From an uncultured SAR86 cluster bacterium (GTDB lineage: Bacteria > Pseudomonadota > Gammaproteobacteria > Magnimaribacterales > AG-339-G14), in the NCBI GenBank assembly GCA_902526045.1, contig CABZJI010000002.1:1-64000 (forward strand): a stretch of DNA of 64,000 nt, in the 5' to 3' direction. Shown here one piece after another: positions 1 through 12,236 of the stretch. Within the stretch, counting starts at the first letter, position 1; the number at the start of each line of letters is the position of its first letter. The notes under the pieces were generated by a model. It was given only the letters and a program-made list of their open reading frames with translations. It was not told the origin of the DNA and did not search any database. A program made the translations under genes and the position numbers.

Positions 1-91
1 TCAAACCGTTTTCATCAAACTTAGGCATTAAAGAATTTCCTTCTTCTACCTGTTCTATACTTATTCTCTTTCCAAATTTATTTTTCATCAT
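1..91 (-). CDS. hisI: Probable phosphoribosyl-AMP cyclohydrolase HisI, N-terminal fragment
   Basis: Only the first 30 codons lie in the window; the gene runs off the left edge on the minus strand. The frame starts at ATG 91 (a second ATG follows directly) and has an in-frame TAA 15 codons upstream. The translated start contains VEEGNSLMPKFDENGL, which resembles from memory the N-terminus of monofunctional HisI proteins, where an acidic leader precedes a PKFD-x-x-GL-I-P motif. HisI opens the ring of phosphoribosyl-AMP in histidine synthesis in the cytoplasm. No catalytic residue is visible in this fragment and no Shine-Dalgarno sequence precedes the ATG, so the identity rests on a short similarity. 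It is divergent from the ccm operon. Confidence 0.5.
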   Translation of the reverse strand, partial: MMKNKFGKRISIEQVEEGNSLMPKFDENGL

Positions 92-154
92 ATGAACTAA
101 ATTTACAAAATCGTTATAATTATCAACTATTTAAGCTATTTTGGTTATAAAAAA

Positions 155-715
155 TTGATAAAAGTTGAAAATTTATCTTATTCTTTCAATGATTTTCCTT
201 TACTCGAAAATCTTAACTTCGAGGTGAATACCTCAGAAATCATTCATCTCAAAGGTGAAAATGGATCAGGAAAATCAACTCTTTTAAAAATTTTAAGTGG
301 AATATTAAACAACTTTCAAGGAAAAGTCCTTTCCACAGCTAAAAATGTATTCTTTTTAGGGCATAACTTGGGCTTAAAAGATTCTTTATCAGTTAGAGAT
401 AACCTTTTACTAGACTATCGTTTTAATTCAGAAGTTGAATCATTGAGTGAAGCTTTTAAATTATTTGAATTGAATTCAATGAAAGAAACTAAATTATTTA
501 ATCTTTCCCAAGGGCAAAGAAAAAAGGTTTCCTTGGTGCAGTTATTCTTATCCAAATATGATCTTTTTCTTCTAGATGAACCATTTGCAAACTTAGATAA
601 AAAGGGGATTGAATTAATTGAGAATACAATTAGAAGTCATCAAAACAGGGGCGCATCTATCATTTTTACTTCTCATGAGGATCATAATATTTCAAGCAGG
701 GAGCTGGTACTGTGA
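155..715 (+). CDS. ccmA: Heme exporter ATP-binding protein CcmA
   Basis: ATPase subunit of the CcmABCD complex, which releases holo-CcmE during cytochrome c maturation at the inner membrane. The 186-residue protein is a compact ABC ATPase: Walker A GENGSGKST at residues 34-42, signature LSQGQ at 117-121 and Walker B ending in LLDEP at 139-143. Length is close to the usual 200 or so. The start is a TTG; no ATG is available near the N-terminal strand MIKVENLSY, which matches the family start. It is first in a complete ccm operon and overlaps ccmB by four bases (GTGA), which indicates translational coupling. Confidence 0.93.
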   Translation: MIKVENLSYSFNDFPLLENLNFEVNTSEIIHLKGENGSGKSTLLKILSGILNNFQGKVLSTAKNVFFLGHNLGLKDSLSVRDNLLLDYRFNSEVESLSEAFKLFELNSMKETKLFNLSQGQRKKVSLVQLFLSKYDLFLLDEPFANLDKKGIELIENTIRSHQNRGASIIFTSHEDHNISSRELVL

Positions 716-1371
716 AGAGTTTTTATTACAAAACCTTTCAAAGAGATTCAAAAGTATATCTGTCAAGATCGTCTTCTTTTCTAGGACCAATCGTATTTTT
801 TTTAATAACTATCACACTTTATCCTTTAGCTTTTGGATCCGATGAAGAGAAGCTTGCAGAACTCTCAGCAGGAATAATTTGGATATCAATACTATTAGCA
901 AATTTATTGTCACATCAATTTATTTTCAACGAGGACTACAAAGACGGATCGCTTGATTTAGTTCTAGCTTCTGGAAAATCATTGTTTCTCTGGGCCAGCA
1001 TTAAAATTTTTGTAAATTGGTACTTTTCATCGCTTCCTCTAATTTTTTTATCATTACTAACTTCTTTTATGCTTTATCTCCCTTTTGATGCTGCATTGAT
1101 TTTAGCCTTAACGTTATTTTTAGGAACCCCAATTCTTTCAATGTTTGGTGCGTTAGCTGGAGCATTGACTCTTGAAAGAGGAAATATTGTGGGATCATCA
1201 ATTGTTATCCCGATGTGTTTGCCAGCACTAATTCTAGGAATACTTGCAATACAATCCTATAAAAATGAAGAAGTATTTTTTTACATTTTCTTACTTGCCG
1301 CTTTTTTATTTTTTTCCATTCCAATTCTCATCGCTTCATGCCTGGGAGCTATAAGACTTCACTTTGAGTAA
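712..1371 (+). CDS. ccmB: Heme exporter membrane subunit CcmB
   Basis: Membrane permease partner of CcmA. The 219-residue length is almost identical to the usual 220, and the sequence has about six hydrophobic segments, with charged residues confined to short loops. The start is GTG, inside the stop codon of ccmA. The product sits in the inner membrane and with CcmA, CcmC and CcmD drives release of heme-loaded CcmE. Identification rests on length, hydropathy and its place between ccmA and ccmC rather than on a short catalytic motif. Confidence 0.9.
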   Translation: MKSFYYKTFQRDSKVYLSRSSSFLGPIVFFLITITLYPLAFGSDEEKLAELSAGIIWISILLANLLSHQFIFNEDYKDGSLDLVLASGKSLFLWASIKIFVNWYFSSLPLIFLSLLTSFMLYLPFDAALILALTLFLGTPILSMFGALAGALTLERGNIVGSSIVIPMCLPALILGILAIQSYKNEEVFFYIFLLAAFLFFSIPILIASCLGAIRLHFE

Positions 1372-1372
1372 G

Positions 1373-2110
1373 ATGAGACAATTATTTAATCAATTAATTT
1401 CATTTCCTTATTTTTTTAAGTTCGCTCAAATAAGTTTTCCTTATCTATTTCTTTTATCTATTTTTGTAATACTTTTTGGAGTCTTGTGGGGAGTTTTCTT
1501 TTCGCCAGTGGATGCAACCCAAGGCGAGGTTTACAGAATAATATACCTTCATGTTCCTGCAGCTTCAGTAGCCCAGTCAATTTACTACACAATGGTTATT
1601 GCCTCAATCACATATCTTATATGGCGAATTAAGATGGCGAGTGTATTCATGATCTCTATGGCCCCTTTAGGTGCTATATTCACATTTTTAGCCCTATTTA
1701 CCGGATCAGTTTGGGGTCAGCCCACTTGGGGAACTTGGTGGGTTTGGGATGCAAGATTAACCTCAACCCTAATTTTACTAATTTTATACCTAGCAATAAT
1801 TAGTCTCTTTTCGAGTTTTGATAGAAGATCTTCAACTGATCAAGCAGTCTCAATTGTTGTTTTGATTGGAGGAATTAATCTTCCAATTATTAAGTTGTCA
1901 GTTGAATGGTGGAATACTCTCCATCAATCTGCCTCAATAACTTTGTCGGGCTCAAGCATTGATAATGAAATGTTGATCCCATTGTTGATTTCCATACTTG
2001 GTTTTTATTTGTACGTTACGGCAATTGGCATGCGCAGAATGCAAGTTGAAATTCTAAAAAGAGAGATTTCACATAGTTGGGTAAAAAAAATCTTTAAAGA
2101 AAGCAGATGA
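1373..2110 (+). CDS. ccmC: Heme-handling protein CcmC
   Basis: Inner-membrane protein of the heme-handling family that presents heme to the chaperone CcmE. It carries the tryptophan-rich periplasmic motif WGTWWVWDARLT that binds heme, with conserved histidines in flanking loops (YLHVPAA and NTLHQSAS). I chose ATG 1373, which gives 245 residues, the length of the Escherichia coli protein; an upstream in-frame TTG at 1364 would overlap ccmB by eight bases. It overlaps ccmD by four bases. Confidence 0.93.
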   Translation: MRQLFNQLISFPYFFKFAQISFPYLFLLSIFVILFGVLWGVFFSPVDATQGEVYRIIYLHVPAASVAQSIYYTMVIASITYLIWRIKMASVFMISMAPLGAIFTFLALFTGSVWGQPTWGTWWVWDARLTSTLILLILYLAIISLFSSFDRRSSTDQAVSIVVLIGGINLPIIKLSVEWWNTLHQSASITLSGSSIDNEMLIPLLISILGFYLYVTAIGMRRMQVEILKREISHSWVKKIFKESR

Positions 2111-2211
2111 TCTTAGAACTTCAAATAGTCCTGATTGTAAGTTTAATTATTTTTATAATTACTTCCTCAATCGCATTGTTTGGATTAAATAAATTTAAAG
2201 AAAAAAAATGA
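2107..2211 (+). CDS. ccmD: CcmD, small heme exporter subunit
   Basis: A 34-residue open frame between ccmC and ccmE: one hydrophobic helix (roughly residues 5-27) followed by a basic tail, NKFKEKK. Size, topology and position are those of CcmD, which stabilises the CcmABC complex and is required for release of holo-CcmE. Its ATG lies in the ccmC stop (ATGA), and its TGA overlaps the ccmE ATG in the same way, so the reading frame is held by coupling on both sides. Sequence conservation in this family is low, so position carries most of the weight. Confidence 0.85.
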   Translation: MILELQIVLIVSLIIFIITSSIALFGLNKFKEKK

Positions 2212-2636
2212 GAGCAAAACGAAGGAATAGAGTTATTTTCGTATCCTCTTTGATTGCTAGTTTGTCTATAGCCTTTATATTTATAGTTTTAGCAATGAAT
2301 GAAAATATTGATTTCTATTACACTCCATCAGATTTAACTAGCTCAAAAATTATTGATAAAGATAGTCTAAGAATTGGAGGCCTTGTCCAAGAGGACTCAA
2401 TTAAGATGAGTAAAGATAGCCTAAAGACGAATTTTCTTGTGACAGATTTAGAAAATTCTATAGAAGTCTATTATGAGGGCATTCTTCCTAATTTATTCAA
2501 AGAAAACTCTGGAGTAATTGCTAGAGGTTTCTATGATTATTCAAATGGAATCTTTTATGCCAAAGAAATATTGGCCAAACATGATGAAAATTACATTCCA
2601 AAAGAAGTAAAAAAGGCGCTTGTAAATGATTCCTGA
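2208..2636 (+). CDS. ccmE: Periplasmic heme chaperone CcmE
   Basis: Membrane-anchored heme chaperone that carries heme covalently from CcmC to CcmF. An N-terminal signal anchor (about residues 10-30) precedes a beta-barrel domain. The signature LAKHDENYIPKEV is present near the C-terminus: His125 is the covalent heme attachment residue and Tyr129 the axial ligand, by match to the E. coli motif. The protein is 142 residues, slightly shorter than usual because the C-terminal tail is trimmed. It overlaps ccmF by 11 bases. Confidence 0.95.
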   Translation: MRAKRRNRVIFVSSLIASLSIAFIFIVLAMNENIDFYYTPSDLTSSKIIDKDSLRIGGLVQEDSIKMSKDSLKTNFLVTDLENSIEVYYEGILPNLFKENSGVIARGFYDYSNGIFYAKEILAKHDENYIPKEVKKALVNDS

Positions 2637-4482
2637 GCTTGGAAATTTTCTTTTAATATTCTCTATGATTAATAGCCTTCTATTAATCAGTATCGCCTTT
2701 ATCTATCCTCCAAAAAACAAAAGATTTTTTTTATCAGCAAGCTTGGTTACTTTTTTAGCTATCTTTTTGAGTTTCATAGCTCTTGAAATCTCTTTCTTGA
2801 CCGATGATTTTAGTGTGCTTTATGTAGCCACTAACTCGAATCCCAATTTGCCAATTTATTACAAATTTGCTGCACTTTGGGGTGGGCATGAAGGATCATT
2901 ATTATTATTTCTGCTTATTTTGGCTGGATGGATTCTAGTCTTTGTTTTTTTTCACAGAGATCATAAATATTCATCAGCTTTTATGAATATTGTTCTGTTC
3001 TCTCTACTTGCTTTTACGGTTTTTCTTTCCAATCCATTCGAAAGATTGCTGCCCATTTCTTCGATATCTGGTTCGGATCTCAATCCATTACTTCAAGATT
3101 TTGCATTTACTATACATCCTCCCATGCTCTACATGGGGTACGCTGGATTAGTTATTCCATTCGGCATAGCTATGAATTTTCTTTTAAATCAGGAAAAGGT
3201 TAAACAACTAGAGCCAATACGTTCTTGGTCTGTTGTTTCATGGTCTTTCCTTACGCTTGGAATTTCCTTAGGCAGTTGGTGGGCCTATTATGAACTTGGA
3301 TGGGGAGGCTGGTGGTTCTGGGATCCGGTAGAAAACTCAGCACTAGTTCCTTGGTTGTTATGTACTGCTTTAATTCATTCATCAATAGCAACTAACACTA
3401 GACAAATTTTTATAAACTGGACTCTTGCACTCACAATCCTCTCGCTAGCAGGCAGTCTTTTGGGAATGTTCCTTGTTAGGTCAGGGATTATAACTTCTGT
3501 TCACTCATTTGCATTGGATCCCGATAGAGGTATTTTTTTGTTATTGATTTGTTTTGTGATAGTTATTCTAGGATTTTCCTTATTTTTTTTGAAAAGCTAT
3601 AGCAGAGGTCTAAAAACTGATATGGGAATTTATTCCAAAGAGTTTATGTTCTTTATTAATAATTCTTTTTTAGTTACTTTATCGGTTATTGTTCTCCTTG
3701 GTACCATTTATCCAATTATCTACGAGATCTTTTCAGGTGGTGACCAAATTACTGTTGGAGCCCCATATTTCAATCTGGTTACCATTCCATTTGCTCTGAT
3801 ATTACTATTTTTTCAAGCAATTGGGCCTTTAACCAAATGGGGAGGAAATAAAATAGATAATTTAAATTCAATTGGAATGATCATACTATCAAGTATTATC
3901 TTGAGTTATTTAGTCTCAAATACATTCTTCTCATTTTCTTTTTATGAATTTGTTGGTAATGCAATCGTCTTGATATTAGTTCAATCGTTGGCTCTTTTAA
4001 TCTTCAAGAGCTTTCACTCTAAGCGTAAAACTAATTTATCTATGATTGCAGGACATCTTGGATTAGCAATTCTAACTTTCGGCATTACCATTTCTTCTTT
4101 GAATTCAGTGGAAAAAGAATTTGTTATACAAAAAAATGAGTCGGTTTCAGTAGGTTCTACAACAATCACATTGGAAAATACCCAAAAAGTTCAAGAGGAT
4201 AATTATTATGGTGATAGGGTGACATTCTCTTTTCAAGAGGAAGATAGAGTTCTGAAACTTTATCCGGAAAGAAGATTTTATCCGGCATCTAGAATGGAAA
4301 CTACAGAAGCTGGAATCTATCCTTCTATTTATAAGGATGTGTATATTTCTTTGGGGCAGAAAATTGGTGAAAATGCCTGGGCTGCCAAGGTTCAAATTAA
4401 ACCGCTGGTACGTTTTATCTGGCTTGGAGCGATAATAATGTTTCTAGCGTTATTCGTAAGAACTAACATCAAATTCAAATGA
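2626..4482 (+). CDS. ccmF: Cytochrome c heme lyase CcmF
   Basis: Large polytopic inner-membrane protein (618 residues, usual length about 650) that takes heme from CcmE and attaches it to apocytochrome c together with CcmH and CcmI. The tryptophan-rich heme motif GGWWFWDPVENSALVPW is intact, and the conserved periplasmic loop with LLQDFAFTIHPPMLYMGY precedes it. A soluble periplasmic segment lies near the C-terminus, before a final membrane helix. It begins within ccmE and its stop overlaps the ccmG start (ATGA). Confidence 0.95.
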   Translation: MIPELGNFLLIFSMINSLLLISIAFIYPPKNKRFFLSASLVTFLAIFLSFIALEISFLTDDFSVLYVATNSNPNLPIYYKFAALWGGHEGSLLLFLLILAGWILVFVFFHRDHKYSSAFMNIVLFSLLAFTVFLSNPFERLLPISSISGSDLNPLLQDFAFTIHPPMLYMGYAGLVIPFGIAMNFLLNQEKVKQLEPIRSWSVVSWSFLTLGISLGSWWAYYELGWGGWWFWDPVENSALVPWLLCTALIHSSIATNTRQIFINWTLALTILSLAGSLLGMFLVRSGIITSVHSFALDPDRGIFLLLICFVIVILGFSLFFLKSYSRGLKTDMGIYSKEFMFFINNSFLVTLSVIVLLGTIYPIIYEIFSGGDQITVGAPYFNLVTIPFALILLFFQAIGPLTKWGGNKIDNLNSIGMIILSSIILSYLVSNTFFSFSFYEFVGNAIVLILVQSLALLIFKSFHSKRKTNLSMIAGHLGLAILTFGITISSLNSVEKEFVIQKNESVSVGSTTITLENTQKVQEDNYYGDRVTFSFQEEDRVLKLYPERRFYPASRMETTEAGIYPSIYKDVYISLGQKIGENAWAAKVQIKPLVRFIWLGAIIMFLALFVRTNIKFK

Positions 4483-4985
4483 AAATTTATCCTCTTTTAA
4501 CGTTCTTATTAGTAATATCAATTTTTGGGCTTTTATTTTCTCAATTATTTCTTAATTCTGGAATTGAAGAATTTAATCAAAAGAAGTTAGCACCTTTTGA
4601 ATCAAATTTACTTAACGGAGAATCTTTTACCAGTGAAGAGCTTAAAAATAATTCTCTATCATTGCTAAATGTTTGGGCAACTTGGTGTGTAGGATGTAGA
4701 TTAGAACACTCATACTTAATGGAGTTGGAAAAAAAAGGCATATCTATAATTGGAATCAATTATAAAGATGATAAGGAAAAAGCTTTTAAATGGCTTGATC
4801 AATTCGGAGATCCTTACAGTGAAAATATATTTGATGAACAAGGAAAAATAGGATTTTTGTTAGGTGTGTCAGGCGCCCCAGAAACTTTTTTAATAAAGAA
4901 TGGTGACTCTATAGTGATGCATCATATGGGAGTTCTAGATGAACAAGTTTGGAATAATAAATTTGCCCCTTTGATTGACAAATGA
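4479..4985 (+). CDS. ccmG: Thiol:disulfide interchange protein CcmG (DsbE)
   Basis: Membrane-anchored periplasmic thioredoxin that keeps the CXXCH cysteines of apocytochrome c, or CcmH, reduced. An N-terminal anchor spans about residues 5-24. The active site is WATWCVGC with Cys70 and Cys73, and the cis-proline loop is GAPET at about 132-136, both typical of the CcmG branch. Total length is 168 residues, slightly shorter than the usual 185. It overlaps its neighbours on both sides by four bases. The DsbD-like protein encoded at 29807-31810 is a plausible electron donor. Confidence 0.93.
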   Translation: MKIYPLLTFLLVISIFGLLFSQLFLNSGIEEFNQKKLAPFESNLLNGESFTSEELKNNSLSLLNVWATWCVGCRLEHSYLMELEKKGISIIGINYKDDKEKAFKWLDQFGDPYSENIFDEQGKIGFLLGVSGAPETFLIKNGDSIVMHHMGVLDEQVWNNKFAPLIDK

Positions 4986-5371
4986 AGTCATTTTTAATGA
5001 TTCTGATCCTTTCCTCATTTCTACACGGTCAAGATGAATTGAAAATCTTTTCATTCATAAATGATTTGGACGAAAAAAGATTCTATTCCCTTCAAAAGGA
5101 AGTGAGTTGTCCGTTGTGTGAAGGATCGAGTATTGCTGGATCAAATGCTCCTATAGCGTTTGACATCAAAATTAAAATTTACGAGGAAATATTATTAGGA
5201 AAATCTGATGAGGAGATTTTAGCTAACTTAAGAAATATATTTGGCGAAGAAGTAACCTATAAGCCTTCTTTTGAAAATAATATTTTTCTATGGCTTCTTC
5301 CATTTATTTTCTTTTTATTAATTTTATTTGCTGCAAGAATCTTTCTCAAAAAAAATGATCAAAAAATATAA
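4982..5371 (+). CDS. ccmH: Cytochrome c maturation protein CcmH
   Basis: Periplasmic thiol oxidoreductase that pairs with CcmG and CcmF. After a short signal peptide (residues 1-16) comes the redox motif VSCPLCEG with Cys43 and Cys46, followed by the helical bundle (DIKIKIYEEILLGKSDEEI) characteristic of the CcmH N-terminal domain, and one C-terminal membrane helix at about 103-122. At 129 residues it is the short form, without the fused TPR domain found in E. coli; that domain is encoded separately by the next gene. Confidence 0.92.
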   Translation: MKSFLMILILSSFLHGQDELKIFSFINDLDEKRFYSLQKEVSCPLCEGSSIAGSNAPIAFDIKIKIYEEILLGKSDEEILANLRNIFGEEVTYKPSFENNIFLWLLPFIFFLLILFAARIFLKKNDQKI

Positions 5372-5936
5372 GATTTTTGGATTATCCTTAGCATTATCTG
5401 CTGTAACTTACTTCTTTCTTTTCGGCACAGAAAACTTTCAAAAATTAAACTTCCAAAAAGATTTGCAATCAAATTTTATTGAAAATGCCTCTTATGAAGA
5501 GAAAAGAACTAAAATTGATAGCATCATCAATCTCTCCAGCAGCAATCCCGCTCAAGTTTACTTCTTAGCAAACTTTTTATTTGATAAATCTGAGTATTCT
5601 TTAGCTTCCAGAACTCTTGAACATTTTATTCTTAATTTCCCTAATGAGATTGATGCTGAAGTGATAGCTTTAGCAGCAGAAACTAAATATTTATCCAACG
5701 ACCAAATATTTAATGATGATATTGAGAGTTTAATTGAACAATCACTACTTAAAGATCCTGCAAATGTAAGAGCTTTGATCCTAAGAGGCCTAAAACAGAC
5801 CTTAGATGAAAACTATGAGGATGCACTTAAATCTTGGTCTATCGCATTTGAGTACTCTGACGATGCTGATCAAAAAAGAATAATTATGGCGGGAATGAGC
5901 TCAGCCTTAAAACAATTGAAATCCCTTGAAGACTAA
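5355..5936 (+). CDS. ccmI: CcmI-type TPR protein of cytochrome c maturation
   Basis: Last gene of the ccm operon, overlapping ccmH by 17 bases. The 193-residue product has an N-terminal membrane anchor (KIFGLSLALSAVTYFFLFG) and then helical TPR-like repeats, visible as alternating A-x-x-L and Y-x-x-A patterns (YFLANFLFDKSEYSLASRTL; DPANVRALILRGLKQTL). This corresponds to the C-terminal domain of E. coli CcmH or to CcmI, which captures apocytochrome c and delivers it to CcmF/H. I chose the ATG at 5355; an in-frame TTG at 5328 is less likely. The N-terminal region is shorter than in most CcmI proteins. Confidence 0.78.
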   Translation: MIKKYKIFGLSLALSAVTYFFLFGTENFQKLNFQKDLQSNFIENASYEEKRTKIDSIINLSSSNPAQVYFLANFLFDKSEYSLASRTLEHFILNFPNEIDAEVIALAAETKYLSNDQIFNDDIESLIEQSLLKDPANVRALILRGLKQTLDENYEDALKSWSIAFEYSDDADQKRIIMAGMSSALKQLKSLED

Positions 5937-5995
5937 ATAAAACATACAATTCAGACAATAAATTAGATAAAATATAGAAACTTTTCTTTAAATAG

Positions 5996-8424
5996 ATGAG
6001 GCTTAAACACATTAGCCTTTCAGGCTTCAAGTCTTTCGTGGATCCCACGAGAATACCTTTCCCTTCAGATATGTCGGCAGTTGTTGGTCCAAATGGGTGC
6101 GGTAAATCAAATATTATCGATGCGATTAGATGGGTGCTAGGGGAAGGCTCTGCAAAAAATCTCAGAGGAGATAGCATGTCAGATGTTATTTTTAATGGGT
6201 CCGTTGCCAGGCCTGCATCCTCGAGAGCATCTGTTGAATTAGTCTTTGATAATTCTTCAGGAAGGCTTGGAGGAGAATATTCTAGCTATTCTGAAATTTC
6301 TGTGAAAAGACAGGTAGATCATGATGGTTTATCTTCTTATTACTTAAATGGCTCTTCTTGCAGAAGAAAAGATATCACCGATATTTTCTTAGGCACTGGG
6401 CTTGGCCCCAGAAGTTATGCGGTTATTGAGCAAGAAATGGCAACAAAACTGATTAGCTCAAAGCCAGAAGAATTACGCTCACACATTGAAGAAGTTGCTG
6501 GGATATCAGTCTATAAAGAAAGAAGAAAAGAAACTGAAAGCAGAATTAAAAAAACAAAAGAAAATTTAGATCGTATCAACGATTTAAAAAAAGAAATTGA
6601 TAGAAATCTCTTAAAACTTAAACAACAAATTAAATCAGCAGAAAAGTATGATTTAGCCAAACAAAATTTGAAAAAATTTAGATCTCTAAGACTTGCATCA
6701 AATTGGCTTGCTTCCTCAGAAAAAGTAAAAGAAATGGAACTTAATCAGAAAAGACAAGAAATTGAGATACAAAAGAAGATCTCTGAAAAAGAAAAAATAA
6801 ATACTCAAATAGAAGAAACTAGAAATAATCAATCTAACCTGCTTCTACAAATAGAAAAAATGCAAGAATCTTTTTACAGCAGTGGTGCTGAGATATCAAA
6901 ATCTGAACAAGAGTTAATTTCTTTGGAAGAGAAAGTTGTTTTAACCAATAACGAAATAGAATCCATTGATAAAAAAATTATTGCTTTAAATTCTGATATT
7001 AATCTAGAAAAAAATGCAATTGATCAAATCAGTACCTCATTAGAAGAAGAAGCAAATAGTCTGGAAAAGGCTAAAAACGATTTTGAGAAACTCCAAATTT
7101 CAAGTTCACCTGAAGAATTTTTGGATAAATTATTAAACGACATCGGAAGCCTGATTGTAAAAATTAAAAATTTGTCATCTGAGGGCATAAATTTTGAAAA
7201 CGAACTCAGAGCGGTCTTAAGTGATTCAATAAATATTCAAAGTGGTCTTTCAAGATACAAGGCTGAATTTAAAAATATTAGCGATGCTGAGAAAGGGGCA
7301 TTAAATGAGAAGAGAGAGAAATATACAAGAGCTATTCAAGAAGTTTCTAATAAAAATCTAGAAATAAGTAAATTAGAAGGAGCTATTCAATCTAAACAAA
7401 AAGAGATAGAAACATTCCAAATTAAGATCAAAGAACTGTCTCAATCTAGAGAGTCACTTATGATTCCTATAAATGAAATAAAAGAAGAAATTAAACCTCT
7501 CTTAGACAAAAGATCTGGAAACCAAAACGAATTAACTGCCTTAAGAAACAACTTTGAAAGAACAAACGAAGAAATAAGATCTCTAGAAAAAAATCTAAAT
7601 GTAGAGGAAATTAAGATTGAAGAACTAAAATCACTTTCAAATTCTTCTGTTGTTGAAAAACAAAAATTTATAACAGAAGCAGAAATATTACAAAAACAGA
7701 TCCAATCTGAATATGGTGAACTTCAAACAGTTCTCGATAAGCTAGAACCTGAATTTGATATAGCTTTTATTGAAAATGAGATTGAAAAATTTAATAGGCA
7801 AATTGAATCAATTGGACCAATAAATCTAGCTGCGAAGGAAGAATTTAAGATCGAAGAAGAACGTAATCAAGAAATAGAGAGCCAACTAAATGAATTGAAT
7901 AAAGCAATTGATACTCTTCAAAGCGCCATCAAAAAAATTGATCAAGAGTCTAGAACAAAATTCCATGATACTTTAGACAGCATAAATTCAGAGATTGCTA
8001 AATTATTTCCTAAACTCTTTGGTGGAGGGCATGCAAAACTGGAATTAACAGGAGAAGATGTCTTGGAGTCAGGAGTGGTTTTGAAAGCAATGCCTCCCGG
8101 TAAAAAAAATGTATCGGTTTCTCAGCTTTCTGGAGGAGAGAAAGCTATGAGTGCAATTGCTATGGTGTTTTCTTTCTTCTCCCTCAATCCCTCACCGTTT
8201 TGTATATTAGATGAAATTGATGCTCCACTTGATGACCTGAATACTTTCCGTTATATATCAATGGTTGAAGAAATGTCTAAAAAGATTCAATTTATCTACA
8301 TTACCCATAACAAGATCTCAATGGAGAAAAGCAAACACCTTATGGGTATAACCATGGAAGAAGCGGGGGTCTCAAGACTTGTTTCTGTAGATGTAGAGGA
8401 AGCCTTAAGCCTAGCTGTCAACGA

Positions 8425-8428
<4 letters not shown>
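5996..8428 (+). CDS. smc: Chromosome segregation ATPase SMC, short form without a recognisable hinge
   Basis: Structural-maintenance-of-chromosomes ATPase, 810 residues, against about 1150-1200 in most bacteria. Both head halves are normal: Walker A GPNGCGKSN at 31-39, signature LSGGEK at 711-716, Walker B FCILDEIDAPLDD at 735-747, and the family C-terminal text from ESIGPINLAA to ITMEEAGVSRLVSVD. Residues 170-365 and 430-650 are charged heptad-like coiled coil. Between them I find none of the glycine-rich globular hinge (about 150-200 residues) that dimerises ordinary SMC; only about 65 residues of ordinary helical sequence occupy that place. The frame is unbroken, so this is not a simple frameshift. 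It is followed by zipA and ligA, the order known in Pseudomonas, which supports orthology with smc rather than with RecN or SbcC. Confidence 0.92.
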
Positions 8429-11670
<3,242 letters not shown>

Positions 11671-11689
11671 AATAAGATAATATTCATAA

Positions 11690-12220
11690 ATGATTTTTAA
11701 AAATGTATTATTGACTTTTGTAACTGTTGTTGTGACTCTTAGCTGCTCAATGACTGTTCCTGTATATTCAGATCAATTTGAGAGTTTTGATCCAAGCTCA
11801 TATGGATCTTTTAAGTTTATCAAGCCCGAACCCTTTTCAGATACCTCGGACATTTCTGAGAATCCTGTAATACTTACTAGAATATCTAGGTCTATTCTTG
11901 GGTCGTTAGAAGACCTTTCTTTAGATCAAGATCAAGCAAATCCTGATCTTGAAATTTCTTTCGCCTATGGTTCAAAGGATGATTACAGATATCGACCTAC
12001 ATCTTTCGGTTTTCAGTACAGAAGACATCCTTTTTACAGTGATACTTTCTATAATATTGTTCCAACTAAAGAATTTAGGCTTGCCATCTATGTAAAGGAA
12101 TCTATCTCTCAGGAAGTAGTTTGGTACGGCTCTACAAGATTACCAAAATCTTATTCATCTGATCAGATTTTGATTGATGAAGCTGTACAAAGAATATTCA
12201 GCTCTTATCCTAAGAGCTGA
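11690..12220 (+). CDS. DUF4136-type lipoprotein
   Basis: A 176-residue secreted protein with a signal peptide and a probable lipobox VTLSC (Cys19). The pattern of an FDPSSYGSFKFI-like beta segment, then PDLEISFAYG and a C-terminal EFRLAIYVKES...VVWYGSTRL segment, is that of the DUF4136 family, small lipoproteins of unknown function found in many Gram-negative bacteria. It lies 19 bases after the transglycosylase gene on the same strand and is probably the last gene of that operon. A strong palindrome covers its stop codon. No enzymatic motif is visible. Confidence 0.7.
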   Translation: MIFKNVLLTFVTVVVTLSCSMTVPVYSDQFESFDPSSYGSFKFIKPEPFSDTSDISENPVILTRISRSILGSLEDLSLDQDQANPDLEISFAYGSKDDYRYRPTSFGFQYRRHPFYSDTFYNIVPTKEFRLAIYVKESISQEVVWYGSTRLPKSYSSDQILIDEAVQRIFSSYPKS

Positions 12221-12223
12221 ATA
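12195..12223. terminator. Perfect 13-bp hairpin at a convergent gene junction
   Basis: The left arm TATTCAGCTCTTA (12195-12207) and its exact complement at 12211-12223 enclose a three-base loop TCC. The hairpin spans the end and stop codon of the DUF4136 gene and lies 13 bases from the end of the opposing acyl-CoA dehydrogenase gene. No long U-tract follows on either strand, so it is either a weak bidirectional terminator or a 3'-end stabilising structure. Confidence 0.55.
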
Positions 12224-12236
12224 CTTCGAATATTAT

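Noticed and set aside
5884-6177. 97-codon minus-strand frame over the ccmI-smc junction
   Set aside because: It overlaps the conserved SMC Walker A region in antisense and does not resemble a protein family.
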